Notes under the pieces: model-generated
Seen by the model: only the letters and a program-made list of their open reading frames with translations
Database searches by the model: none
Told to the model about the DNA's origin: nothing
Position numbers and translations under genes: made by a program
Source: Stenopsyche tienmushanensis
Taxonomy: Eukaryota; Arthropoda; Insecta; Trichoptera; Stenopsychidae
Length of the DNA: 64,000 bases
Direction: 5' to 3'
Assembly (NCBI GenBank): GCA_008973525.1
Contig: WACJ01000104.1
Location: 558,001 to 622,000 of the forward strand
In this document: positions 47,536 to 58,575 of the stretch, piece after piece
Layout of the letters: each line of letters starts with the position of its first letter
Numbering within the stretch: position 1 is the stretch's first letter

Positions 47536-47895
47536 CAACAAGGACGTGGCAAAGCAGGCGCTCGCTTTGGGCGCAACTGAGCTTGGGGCGCAAAATGCAG
47601 AACACCGACCCGGTTGAGAGTTGTACATGTTTTTTTTTATTTTACTCGGCCGTTCTACTTTACACGAACCAACGCTGATTGACTCTATTCATTTTGCTCA
47701 TTCGTCCCATCAGCAGTTCGAATAGCGGACCGATTGGACATGAGAACCTTGTGGCCACTCCGTCCTCTTTTAGGGATTTTCTAACATTTGTACGATTACG
47801 GGAGCAACTCTAAAGCAAAAATAAATTGGACTTCGGGGGGTGGGGGGGGGGGGCTGAAGTTAGATACTTGCCACGGCGCTTCAGTACAAAATTTC
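47528..47895 (+). mobile_element. Repeat-B (hAT-like) element, truncated copy
   Basis: It begins CAGCGGGACCGCAACAAGG, close to the CAGGGCCGTAACAAGG end of the intact copy at 50519, and shares GCAAAGCAGGCGC, GGGCGCAACTGAGCTTGGGG, CTTGTGGCCACTCCGTCCTC and AAGTTAGATACTTGCCACGG. The far end is degraded. A run of G residues (about 47834-47857) lies near it. Confidence 0.6.
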
Positions 47896-48644
47896 TTCAA
47901 GTAAGTACATCGAAAAACCTCTTAAATTAAGCTTTCAATTTTTGCTCCATGCGAACACCATTTATTCGGCTCATTAGCACACTATGTTATACTGAAAACA
48001 ACCCAAACAACATACTAATATGATTTCCAATTAAGTATTCCGTGGGTAATTTCAATACACCATCGTAATCAAAACGTGTTCCACCTTTCAGAAATCGCTA
48101 CATTTTTGTAGCTTATTATTATAATGCTTCACAATATCGCTTAGGGGTGCTCTTTAGACAATTTCCGCGCTGGTTAATAGCCCTGAATTTGGTTATTCGT
48201 GGAATTATTAATGTGCAAACTACCATAAATGATTAATTGCATGGTTCCAAAGCCATCTACAAATTAGTGATCGATAACTGGTTTTTTGTGGCGTTCTTTG
48301 ACAACGGAAGCACACCATTCGATCATTTGTGCATTCGATGGCAATTTTCGGCTCTGTAATAAAACTGATATAAAACGCGTATAATTTTAGGCGGTCAATT
48401 TGACACAATGTCCATTGTGAAGTAGTGAGCAGACGTGGTCAAAGCATTGATTGGCAGTCGTGAAAGTTGAGAAGAAAAGCAGGGTGAAGTGGTCTAGTTA
48501 CATGTTGATGAAAATCATTTAAACATGATTCAATGGTATTCATTTTTTATATTTTAATTCTGAATTCGAATGCCCTATTAAGAAAAATGATGAATTATTA
48601 TAAGATTATTAAGGATACATTGTTTTTCTGACACCAGTGGAATT

Positions 48645-49045
48645 TTTTTGTTTCGAAGTTGGCACACTTGGCGTGTAGGGGTGATCCTAATGGTCAGTTT
48701 GTTTGCTCCCGCGTATTTATCGGCCATTTTGTTCAGTCACAGTAGTCATTTAGGTATGGCGTCCAATCGCGAGGCGCTCGTTCGTCACGTCGGCGGTCCG
48801 AAAAGCGGACTGATTAGACACACAGACTTTGTGGCCACTCCGTCCTCTTTTGGGTTCTTTTCTTTTTAGATCCGTACGGATGACCGTACAGATCTCACAC
48901 GGACGGGAGATAGCAGAAGTGCGCGACAACCTTCCCATCTGAAGAATTTACTGTGGCTGAACAAAATGTCCGATAAACACGCGGGACCAAACAAACTGAT
49001 CGTTAGCATCCCATTTGCACGACAACTTTGAAACAAAAAGTTTCC
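48645..49045. mobile_element. Non-autonomous mariner-like element with long TIRs
   Basis: Arms of about 95 bases: TTTTTGTTTCGAAGTTGGCAC ... TTATCGGCCATTTTGTTCAG TCACAG at 48645-48742 pairs with the reverse complement of 48950-49045 (CTGTGGCTGAACAAAATGTC ... CAACTTTGAAACAAAAAG). The arms match the 5' regions of the deleted mariner copies at 14935 and 20820. The centre holds a repeat-B block (48795-48860) with hairpin GGTCCGAAAAGCGGACT, so one element has captured part of another. Confidence 0.65.
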
Positions 49046-50290
49046 TTAAAAGATAAACCTAGTAGTAAAGAAATATTCATTGTATAGTATGGTGTCACGG
49101 GGAATAATAACACGGGCGTAAAGGGATAAAAAATGTAAAATGTTGCATCCTTTTCCTAGCGGATTCTAATTGGACCAACATAATTCTAAATTGACGGAAA
49201 ATCGTCTACTATCCACCTTTATCGAGCTGATTTTGGCAAAACTCAAGAAAGTGGTTCGTCTTTGAAGTCTCGCAGCTGGTCTATCTTTCTGAATGATTTG
49301 AAATGAGTATTTCAAAAAGAATTATTGTTTTCCTCCTGATCTTTAGCAACCCTGTGGCGGTTCTTCTCCGAATCACATGGTCTATATTAAAATCCAGATT
49401 TAAACTGTTTTTGAAAGGATTTTACAGGAGCAAATACAATTGAGCGTATTATGCACTCTAACCAGTAAGTCAACTTTCAACTCTAAATGTTTAAGGGCAA
49501 CTCCGATTTCATATCGTTTCATTATACTACTCTTTGATCATTCCGCTAATTGTCCAGCTGTTGTTAACAACCATATCTCTTCCAATGTATTCCGCCAACC
49601 CAATTCGAGTGATTCTTCATTTAGACTTCTTTGAGAGCACTCCTCTTGTTGCTGAAAATCATTCTTTAGAATAATTTCCTTCAGACCATTTTCCGTGTTT
49701 TTGCGATAACGCTTAGACTTCGGGTTACTGCCTAAATTGTGTTCTTACTATAAAAACGAATCAAAATAAATTGTGAAGATCAAAATTACGTTTCATTTGG
49801 GATGGATCAAGAATGACACAGTATGTAACAGTTGGGTTTTATATTTCAATTAAATTTAATATTCTATTTGTATTTTTATATATAAGATTTTGGATATTTT
49901 TTCTATACAAAATACTAAAAATTAATGACATCATTCAGATCCTTTGCACGTTTTGTTTGTGTCTTTATTAAATAATTAAAAAACAGTGATAGGATATCAA
50001 CAGGATGTGTGTCGGTTTATCGGACACTATTTTTTGTAATTCAAAATTAATAAAAACATAGCACTTACTATGAATTTGCATTCACTCATAATAAAATATT
50101 TTAATGCTGAGCACTCAAGTGCCACTATTATTTGTGCTTCCGTGGGAATGCTTGGAATATAAAGCCTTCATGATCGATTACTGCAGGTATTTCAAACAAA
50201 AAAGTCATAAATTTATTCAATTTGTCCCAAGTTCAATCTAATTTAAATCTTTTAATATAAAGGTTAAATCAATACGTCACAAATGAATCA
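49046..50290. other. Intergenic, no gene recognised
   Basis: 49260-49285 is a weak family E end (GTCTCGCAGCTGG). The rest is AT-rich without family resemblance. Confidence 0.4.
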
Positions 50291-50518
50291 TTACCTCAAA
50301 TCACTCGTGCAGAATGTCCATCGTGGCATGCGCTGTGTGGCACATAGCCCGTCCTGTTGGATGTCGTCGGTATACATATCGTTCAGTTTAGGCCATAAGA
50401 AGTTGCTTATCATCAATGCAATGCCAGTTTTGTTTTGGAACAAACACGGAGTAATGACTCCCCCAGACCAAAATCCGCACCAAACAGTGATTTTCTCGGG
50501 ATGTATTTGATGCTGGCG

Positions 50519-51384
50519 CAGGGCCGTAACAAGGGTGTGAAAAAGCAGGCGCCCATCACGGGCGCAACTGGGCTTGGGGCTCAAAACGCAGAATACTAAT
50601 CGAAAGTTGCACATGGCTTTTATTTTATTTGACCATTCTACTTTACATAGGCTACTGGTTGTGTATAATTCTGTTTTTTCAGTGGGGCGGGGAGGGTAAT
50701 TCAGAAGTTCTTCTTCGTCTCTCAAGCTCGGTGTTTTCCTTCTGCTGCATAACGCACTTTTTTTCTGTGAGAGGGTCCGAAAAGCGGACCAGTTGAATAC
50801 ACAAACCTTGTGGCCACTCTGTCCTCTTTTAGTCAGTGGGGGGTTCCTATGTTCCTTTGTCTCAGATGTGAAGAGATGAACTCATGTGTCATCCCGAATT
50901 GATACACAAACTTAGCCTTATTGCTGTGAAACATTGCCAAACACTCAATTGAAGCATCATCACGATGCTGTTTTTGTTCCATTGTGAGCAAACGCGGCAC
51001 CCATCTTGCGCACAGCTTTCTCATGTTCAAATTTTCAGTCAATATGCGATATACAACATTTTTTGAAAGGCTTACCATGTCTGTTAGTTAGCGCATGTTG
51101 CATTCGATGGTTATCTATTCATATCATATTATATCATTTTTTTTCATCATTTCTGGGGTGGTTACACCATTTGTTCGTCTGGGCAGCTTGTAAGGCCTTG
51201 TCTCTCGACTCTCCTTCACATTCAATATCGATATGAAATATAATAAATACGGGGTTCAGAGTTTCATATGGTGTACCAAATACATATCATGGTAGCGCGC
51301 GCGTTTTTTAAAACAACAACCGCCATCTATAGGGCGCAAGTTAGATACTTGCCACAGACGCTCCATACCCTCGTTACGGCTCTG
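50519..51384. mobile_element. Repeat-B (hAT-like) element with 8-bp target duplication
   Basis: Left end CAGGGCCGTAACAAGGGTGT, right end (inward) CAGAGCCGTAACGAGGGTAT. The flanks TGCTGGCG (50511-50518) and TGCTGGTG (51385-51392) match in 7 of 8 bases, as expected for a hAT 8-bp target duplication. Inside are the GGGCGCAACTGGGCTTGGGG module, hairpin GGTCCGAAAAGCGGACC (50774-50790), GTGGCCACTCTGTCCTCTTTT and a mariner fragment (50840-51078). No hAT transposase: non-autonomous. Confidence 0.75.
50840..51078 (-). pseudogene. Mariner transposase fragment inside the repeat-B element
   Basis: Reads VYRILTENLNMRKLCARWVP RLLTMEQKQ and IECLAMFHSNKAKFVYQF, then DETW is replaced by THEF-like text. It is closely related to the fragments at 18431 and 23383 but with different lesions. 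Confidence 0.7.
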
Positions 51385-52010
51385 TGCTGGTGTATCTCAT
51401 ATGGATTGGTATCGTCCCTAATCTGACAATTTTGCTCGTTCACACATCCGTTCATTAAAAAATGGACCTCGTCCATAATGATGATTTTTTCGATGATATT
51501 TGGGTCAACTTCCAATTGTTCCAGAGCGCAATCACCGAACACGCGACGTCGTATATGATCCTTAAGTTCCTGGATCAGTTGGATACGGATGCAGATCCAT
51601 GTTTCGATGTAAAATTCGCATAGTTCTTGTGAAATTGACCGCTTCGGTTTCGCCCATACACTCTCAGGCGCAGCAGTGACCTTAACAGCAGATCTTTCGT
51701 TTCGGTGACGTACGGGTATTGGCCCCATTATTTATCGAACTGTTCGATTCGAATTTAGCCACCGAGGGTCGAATAGTCGACTCGGTAGGGTGGTTGTGAG
51801 GAGAATAAAAATCAAGCAATGCGTGAAACGGAGCACTGATTTAGAAAATAAAATTTGACGACTTGTACGCATTGTTCAGTGCTATAACCTTCCATGATAA
51901 TTTGCCATACACTACTAAATAATTCACAATAAATTTGACGATATTGCTTTAATAACATGGCTGTTATAAGTTTAAAAAAATTGAGCCTCGCTATTGAAAG
52001 ATCCTGTATT

Positions 52011-52603
52011 TTATAATTTTTCAATAATAAATATCAAAAACATTTTAAATATTTTTTATATTCACCACACCATACTCGTGATTGACGCATTTTTTAAATA
52101 AAATATAGATGAGTCATCCATATCCCTCTTGGATCGTTATTAATTATAATTAATTATATAATTATATTGTGTTGTTAAACTTTAGATATTCTAAAATAAA
52201 TTTTAATTTACCAGAATAACTCCAAAATTATTCTGAAAATAAATATTGATTAAATAGTATTATTCATATTAAAACATTTTCTGGTAAATGTTTTTTAAGT
52301 TCATTTTAATTGTTTCAATTGATGGTCAAATATTGCCAGTGTTTGGCTTAAATTATTCAAGATGTAAATCCCCTATATCCTTTGTGTAGCTCACTGCAGA
52401 TGGTAGTCTAAACCAATTTTTTAGTAATTGTAACTTATTTGAAATCGTATTAACATTCTAATAAGAACATATGCATTGGGTATATTTAGATATACATTAG
52501 ATATAAATATGAATTAATCCATAGTCTTTTATAATATGAAATTTAAATATGTATCTTGTTATTTTTATTATAATTTCTAATCTAGTGCTAATATATCTTT
52601 CAG
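52011..52603. other. AT-rich DNA upstream of the glycosyltransferase
   Basis: No gene or repeat recognised. A tract ATATATCTTTCAG ends at 52603 and fits a 3' splice site for a 5' untranslated intron whose donor I cannot place. Confidence 0.4.
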
Positions 52604-52608
52604 AAGCA

Positions 52609-52677
52609 ATGGAAGATAGAGATATTGCAATCATTCCGATAAAACAATATGAAATCTTGAGTGCACCCAAAAACTAA
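52609..52677 (+). promoter_or_regulatory. Upstream open reading frame of the glycosyltransferase mRNA
   Basis: ATG at 52609 opens a 22-codon frame ending in TAA at 52675-52677, three bases before the main ATG at 52681. It lies after the putative acceptor at 52603, so it would be in the spliced leader. Context GCAATGG has G at +4. Such a uORF would be expected to lower main-frame initiation or depend on reinitiation; the effect is inferred. Confidence 0.45.
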
Positions 52678-52680
52678 ACT

Positions 52681-54033
52681 ATGATACTAAAATGGACAAC
52701 GCGTCGTCATCGGTTATGGGGTATCATAATTTTTGCTTCTACGACACTGCTCATCCTTTATACCTTCTTCATACCGTACTCGAAAGACTCAATAGCATGC
52801 TTTGATGAGACCGTTATAGGCGGCATTCCAGATGTTTTAGACGACGAAACACAGCTTCCTCCAAAGGGAAAATCAATATTCTTCCATGAAACATCGTGTA
52901 GCTTCTCTTCAGAAAAAATAATATCGATTACACCCAGACAAGCCTGTGCCGTTGAGTCGGCGGCCAGGCTCAATCCCAATTTTACAATTTACGTTCTATA
53001 CACGTCGCCGATAAGATATCCAAACAGCTCAATATTCGTCAGCAAAAATGAAAGAATAATAAAAGAGCTCCGTAAATATAATAACATAAAAATAAGAAGA
53101 GTAGATCTGAAGAGATATACTAAAAATACGCCGCTCGAAGAATGGTATCAGACTGGCGAGCTACAAAAATCACAATTCCCAAATTCCCACGCTAGCGACG
53201 TCTTGAGATATCTATCGCTTTGGAAATACGGCGGCATATATCTAGATCTCGACGTCGTCGTTATGAAAAGTTTTGATAAGCTCGGCTTAAATTATGCGGC
53301 TGCCGAGTCCGACGATTACGTGGCGGCTGGATTGATAAATTTTGACCACGAGGGTTTCGGACACGATGTTGCAAATATCTGCATCAAGTACGTTATTTTA
53401 TACCGATGTGAAGTTGAGTTATGTTGTTCGTTGATATAAATTTGAAACGTTTTTAAATTTGCAGAGAAATAAAACACAATTTTCGAGGGAATATTTGGGG
53501 ACACAACGGGCCTGGCGTGATCACGAGAGCGCTGCAAAAAATTTGCAAGACCAAATTTGTGAAGATTATGAAAGAAGAGCGCTGCAGAGGTAGGAATGCA
53601 GATTTATCAATATTGTCTCTAGTATAGTGTATGAGTATTTACAATAGAAATAGTAAAATAAAAATATAACATGATTTAACAGATGATAATAAAATATAAC
53701 AGTAGTGCACTATTCCCAGTGGTTGTAAATTATCATTGTTTGTTGATGAACTATTTATATGCTTTATATTGAATGTTTTAATTTGTTTAAGGTTTCAAGG
53801 TCCTTCCGCCTTCTTCAGTTTATCCCATTTCGTGGTCAAAGTGGTCGTTTTATTTCGATCCCAAGAAAATCGACAAGGTCATGGCTCAAACAAAAGATTC
53901 CTACGCAATTCACGTCTGGAATAAATTCAGCAAGGACTCCATAATCGATACCAACGGAGCGGACGTTGCATATAGCGCGATTGCTAGAAGATTCTGTCCT
54001 AACGTATACAGGGAAAGCGGTAACGAGTTCTAA
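52681..54033 (+). CDS. Alpha-1,4-glycosyltransferase (A4GALT / alpha4GT family, GT32), three exons
   Basis: Type II Golgi enzyme predicted to add an alpha-1,4-linked Gal or GalNAc to glycosphingolipids; the vertebrate member is Gb3 synthase, and Drosophila alpha4GT1 adds alpha-1,4-GalNAc. Exons 52681-53387, 53465-53589 and 53792-54033, GT-AG, phases 2 and 1, giving 357 residues, the usual family length. Residues 12-31 form the signal anchor. SDVLRYLSLWKYGGIYLDLD (172-191) is the GT32 core with the DxD metal/nucleotide-sugar site at D189 and D191. NIWGHNGPGVITR (245-257) and YPISW plus YAIHVWNK near the C-terminus fit the Gb3-synthase domain. AATAAA at 54500 is a possible polyadenylation signal. 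A tiny uORF precedes the start. Donor sugar cannot be told from sequence. Which of the insect paralogues this is remains open. Confidence 0.93.
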
Positions 54034-54599
54034 ATAATTTAAGAATTTATGATTTAAACTTTGGGTGTTATAGAAGCTTGTGATTAATTTACAAATAACA
54101 TATCATTTAGATGCGCAAGCTAATAGCGGAAGATTTAAAATCAAAAGAAAGCTGTAATTTGTACTTTCTGATTGTGAAATTTTAACGCGTGATATAATTT
54201 ACGACGGGTTCAAGGAACAAAATGTATTGAATCGCTCATTTATCTCATAAATACCAAATTGCTCATGAAAAACAAATCATAACTCGACTGAATAATATTA
54301 TTTAATCATTTCAGTATGTTATTTATCGATCGGAATACTGTAAGTATTTAAAGATTGTACGTTAAATTTATGTAATATCAGTGGCGGATAGTAAAACGGT
54401 CGTGCGAGAAACTCGCTTTGTACACGCAGTATCGTGAATCTGTCTATAATAGCTCATTTTTAATTTTAACGATTGAAGTCTTGCAAAGTTGCACAAGTGA
54501 ATAAAGCTTAGAAGTTGTACATACGTTCTATATAATTGGTTTGTAATTTAAACTCCTCAATTGCATTATCCGCCACTGCTTTAAACCAGTTCCTGTAGT
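54034..54599 (+). other. 3' untranslated region and flank of the glycosyltransferase
   Basis: AT-rich, with AATAAA at 54500-54505 followed by GCTTAGAAG. No other gene or repeat recognised. Confidence 0.45.
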
Positions 54600-54910
54600 G
54601 TATCATATATATAATTCATATACAAAGATTTCTTTTTGTAGACGCAGCGGCACGGAAAATGGCCCAAATATAATATTTAGCTTGAATCTAAGTTCTCGAA
54701 GAACCTCTTCAATATTCTGTTCAGTTATCAGACTTCCATTGATGACTGTTGACTCTGTAGGTACTTCAGAGCTTATACCGCCCCATACCATCACAGATCC
54801 CCCCCATGAAAGCTTACCATTTCCTTGGTAGTTATGGTAAGTGATCTTCACTTTTTCTGTAGACTCGTTCACAACCATCTGGAGTCGTCGAAGCCATCTT
54901 GGACCCATCT
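54600..54910 (-). pseudogene. Tc1-like transposase fragment
   Basis: The 101-codon minus frame contains GKLSWGGSVMVWGGISSE, ESTVINGSLITEQNIEEVL and a degraded LRFKLNII, matching the Tc1 block GGGSVMVWGGIS around the middle of the DDE domain; the second catalytic Asp (QDNAPCH-type block) is lost. The frame is open but lacks both ends. Confidence 0.75.
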
Positions 54911-55597
54911 GTGAATTTTACGCTGTCTGTCTGTTAATAAAGCACATTTAACTGACTGTATTCATAGCACGGTTTACATGTTTTTGAACATAATTTTGCA
55001 TGGAAGCTAAAACACAATCAATATTTATTGAATATCCACTTTTTATGAACAGAAACAAGTTCTATAACATATTTACACCTAAACAATTAACTAAATGAAA
55101 CGTAATTGCTTCATTTTGTTATGTTTGGGCCACATTTCATGCCGCTGAATGCGTAATTCGATCGTTTGGCTACAACGACTCGTGTAGCGGTTTTATATAG
55201 TTAATATTCTAAGTATTAGAGTTATTAATTGTATTTATTTCCAAAGAGATTAATGGCAATAATATTGAGGGGATGAAATAATCTCCAGAATTCGGCACAG
55301 TATTAAATTGAAATCCTTGTGATATTCATGGATTTATTCCCACTGAAAATCGGACATATTTACATTGTTTACCAAAATTTATTGTTATATTTATTAGTAT
55401 TATAATTGTAACTAAAAGCATATCTGAATATGTCGAAATTCATGCTCAATTTCATGTGAAAATACATTTTTTTAACGAGTGACTCGGTCAATTTTTTTAA
55501 GATTAAAGCGATAAATTAGAAATGCCATGACTCTATGAACGATTTACGTTTATTAATTTAAGACGCTCTTTAAATGATGCTCGGTAAAGCCTCATAA
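54911..55597. other. Intergenic, nothing recognised
   Basis: AT-rich DNA without repeat partner or gene in this window. Confidence 0.4.
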
Positions 55598-55601
55598 TTA
55601 A

Positions 55602-55679
55602 CCACTAGATCACTACGACATACACGCCGAATGCGTTCCGAGTCTGTAGTCTGTGAGACTAATAATTAGTGATCTAGGA
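55602..55679. mobile_element. piggyBac-like micro-MITE, TTAA-flanked
   Basis: TTAA at 55598-55601 and 55680-55683 flank CCACTAGATCACTACG at the left and AATTAGTGATCTAGGA at the right, imperfect inverted repeats. Only 78 bases between the TTAAs. CCGAGTCTGTAGTCTGTGAG is shared with the next element. Confidence 0.65.
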
Positions 55680-55973
55680 TTAATACGTTTGATTATTCCT
55701 ATTGCCGTATGAAATAACCGGTTTCAATTATCAACAACTTGAAGATGATCGTTGGAATATTTTTATTTAACGTCACTACCGTCGCTCTATTTTATCATTG
55801 TAAAATATATAAAAACCACATTTTTTTAAGGCAAGTTTGAATACCCGATTCTTTGATGGAAAAGTATTATTCGGCATGCGTGTAATAATGCATCCTTGTG
55901 CCAACGTGTATATTTAAAAAAATGTTTATTCTATGTTTCTAAAATATTTTACTATTATGTGATCTATATTTAA

Positions 55974-56133
55974 CCCTAAATCACTAATGTGATGACGTGC
56001 ATACGCAGTGATTACGCCTGGGTCACTAATTTGTTTATTTAGAAATGTACAGAGCGAGACGTGGCGGAGATAGTTCGGGAGAATGCTTCTGTTCCGAGTC
56101 TGTAGTCTGAGACTAATGATTAGTGATCTCGGG
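55974..56133. mobile_element. piggyBac-like MITE, TTAA-flanked
   Basis: TTAA at 55970-55973 and 56134-56137. Ends CCCTAAATCACTAATG and ATTAGTGATCTCGGG are inverted repeats. It shares the right half (CCGAGTCTGTAGTCTGAGAC TAATGATTAGTGATC) with the smaller element 290 bases upstream and has a further internal part with GATGACGTGCATACG. Confidence 0.7.
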
Positions 56134-56137
56134 TTAA

Positions 56138-56758
56138 ATCTGCAATTGAAAAAATAACGTTATTTGCAATATAAATTATAATTTATATATCAGCAACAGA
56201 TGCATATCATTTTAAAGCAAAATAGTTTATTAAAACAATATATCATACTATACTTTACTATTAAGAAGAAACCTAGTAACTTTTACTGTCTTGTAAATAA
56301 TATATTTATACTAAAATTTTAAACATTTAAAATGTTTCGTTACTATAAAAGCAATAATTGTTCGTTTTTTGTTTAATGTTATTATATTTTGGTCATTTGG
56401 TTATTATTTATTTATGTGAAATACGATTCACAAATATTTTCTTGTTACGTGATTTGATATTTATTATTAACGAATGCTCAAAAATGAAAAAAAACGGAAC
56501 GAAAGTGTTGTGAATATAAAATCTTTCAATTAATCCACAATTATGATTTAATCACTTTTAATATTGCATAAAGCGTGTTTACAAAATTAAATAAAAAACT
56601 CATGAATACTAAAAGTATGTTGCTTTTTATACATTGGGCAATACGTAGACATTCGATAAAAATTTAAGATAAAATATAATGTATCGGTCCAACACAGATG
56701 AGGTAAAATTTGGGAAAAAATTATTGTAAGGGAGAAAAAAATTGATATAGTTTTGTGT
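56138..56758. other. AT-rich intergenic DNA
   Basis: No gene or repeat recognised. Confidence 0.4.
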
Positions 56759-57049
56759 TATCGGTAGTGCCAAAAATCAGAGCCGTAACGAGGGTATAAA
56801 GCGTCCGTGGCAAATAGGAGGCCTTCAAGGGAGCTTTTGTGATCGTAAAAAATGCCCTGAAAGAGGACAGAGTGGCCATAAGGGCTTTGTGTTCAACCGG
56901 TCTACTTTTCGGACCGCTGACATGACAAATGATGAGCGTCTATTGAAGAGTTCTGAACCAGTTTGACTGACAATATACGTCGAATCCATCAATTCTGAAT
57001 GATAGTGTAAAAACGGCACGCATTTTTGGCACTGCCGATATTTCAGAAT
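56759..57049. mobile_element. TIR element containing a repeat-B copy
   Basis: The outer arms TATCGGTAGTGCCAAAAAT (56759) and the reverse complement of ATTTTTGGCACTGCCGATAT (57029-57048) are inverted repeats. Inside, CAGAGCCGTAACGAGGGTAT (56778) starts a repeat-B fragment running through GAAAGAGGACAGAGTGGCC and GGTCTACTTTTCGGACC (56899-56915). The rest is unassigned. Confidence 0.55.
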
Positions 57050-57929
57050 TGCGATGTGGTAGTTTTTGTACAGTATTATTATAAATATTTTTTGCGAAAT
57101 TAAGCTCTTAATTAATGAAACTCTGACAATATACAAGTATAAAAATATTTACAATCATATTACCATTTAAAAACATTTTATAACTGTAATGGTAAATGAT
57201 ATTTTTGTAACGTAAATAACTTTACACGTGAAAATTTATATATCTACGATTATATGTGTATTTTCAGTCGAATGAAATTAAATATAGTCTGTTTTTAAAA
57301 TTGAATTAAGCAATAAATGATTTCTTTCGTTACGGATATTTCGCATCGGGGACGGTCATCATATCGACCGTCGGAAATTAATAAAATCGGATGGCTTGAC
57401 TTCATTGTCGGCGAGTTTGACCGTCCCTGTTGTAGATAAATAGAGAAGAAAAAAAAAAACAACGTCTGAAAATTTGGAGGGTTTAGTCGTATATAATTAT
57501 GTAGTTCGAGGTCTAATTTATTCTCTGGATTGCAGATTAAAGCTATCATACACTTAATATTCGGACCAAGGGTTTTATAAAGAATACTATAAATACAAAT
57601 TCTCAGTTTAAAACACAAATTATTTGATAAAATCGGATGCTATGATGACAATGCAAACTCGTAAATATCGAAACATCCGGATGGAAGTTATTTTTTAAAT
57701 TGTAAAATTAAAATGCAGATTGTTCTTAGGAATATACCTACGTTATTGTTTGAATATACGTTCATTTCAATGTTCAATTTTTATACATCGTCAAAAAAAT
57801 ATGTATTAGAAGTACCAAAGAGTATTTTTTATAATAAAAATAATTCATATTTGGTAGTGGGTTCGTTTTTATGAGAACCCCATTGATTTTTAGTAAATGA
57901 GCCATGTTTTTGTTGTGTTGGGTTAAAGT
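57050..57929. other. Intergenic, no gene recognised
   Basis: A 107-codon minus frame at 57295-57618 is AT-driven with no family resemblance. 57350-57430 has a slightly GC-richer stretch with CGACCGTC inverted copies. Nothing else. Confidence 0.35.
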
Positions 57930-58080
57930 TTGCGGTATCCATCCTACCCCATAATATCCATCCTACCCCTTAACATCCATCCTATCACAACATTCATCCT
58001 ATTCATTTTAAATGTGTTCGCACAGCAGTCCATGGGGATCCCAGTCCCAAATCCTTGTTATCAAAATTCGAAGGTACTTC
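57930..58080 (-). repeat. Dispersed repeat family F, copy 3, with short tandem array
   Basis: Four imperfect units of about 18 bases (ATCCATCCTACCCCATAAT type) at 57936-58003 precede GGGGATCCCAGTC and TTGTTATCAAAATTCGAAGG TAC, the reverse complement of landmarks in copy 1. In copies 1 and 2 the array has only one or two units. Confidence 0.55.
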
Positions 58081-58575
58081 CGTTCTTGATTCATTCCTTA
58101 ACCTTTTATTGTCCAACATTTCCGTCACCATGTCCAGATACAAACATAAGGACTCAAAATACGCGAATACTCTTTGGTCTGCCTAATATTTGATGGTATC
58201 ACTGTAAACAAATATACACCTTATACAAATTACATATACAAATTTTATTTGCATACATGTGATAATATCCTTAAAGGAAGCTCATTAAGTTCATATAGTT
58301 TTGCAGGCTATAATGAATTGTATTGTGTAATTGATATGTTTTTAGGGAATAATTTAAGTACACGGTGTGCAGCCCGGTTATGATGTAGGTTTATAAGGTA
58401 GAGATCCAATTAACGTATCTTATGCGGGATCGTTTAATCAAGGTTTACGCTTTTAGTGTGCTAAATTCACGCTGGACGTCGAGAGAAACGTTTGTTTGCA
58501 TCGATGTAAACTTGTTGGAGTTCGAGTCGTAACCGATTGCGTTGTTCCGAATGCATCAGATGCGTCTCTTAATGC
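58081..58575. other. Intergenic, no gene recognised
   Basis: 58590-58600 and 29225-29240 share CTGCCAACTAGATAAA preceded by TGCGTCT/GTGTCT-TAATGC, a short common motif of an unassigned repeat. No gene. Confidence 0.35.

Larger units (their letters stand above)
50291..52010 (-). pseudogene. Tc1/mariner-superfamily transposase interrupted by a hAT-like element
   Basis: Minus strand, 5' to 3': a start-like block EGYSTEQCVQVVKFYFLNQ (51940-51990), then PVRHRNERSAVK and a large central frame with LEQLEVDPNIIEKIIIMDEV followed by HFLMNGCVNEQNCQI (first catalytic Asp region, in the place of FSDEAHF), broken at 51384 by an insertion; it resumes at about 50518 with HPEKITVWCGFWSGGVI, NFLWPKLNDM and QQDG (second Asp region). 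Several frameshifts and stops exist besides the insertion, so the gene is dead. This family is widespread in insects. Confidence 0.8.
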
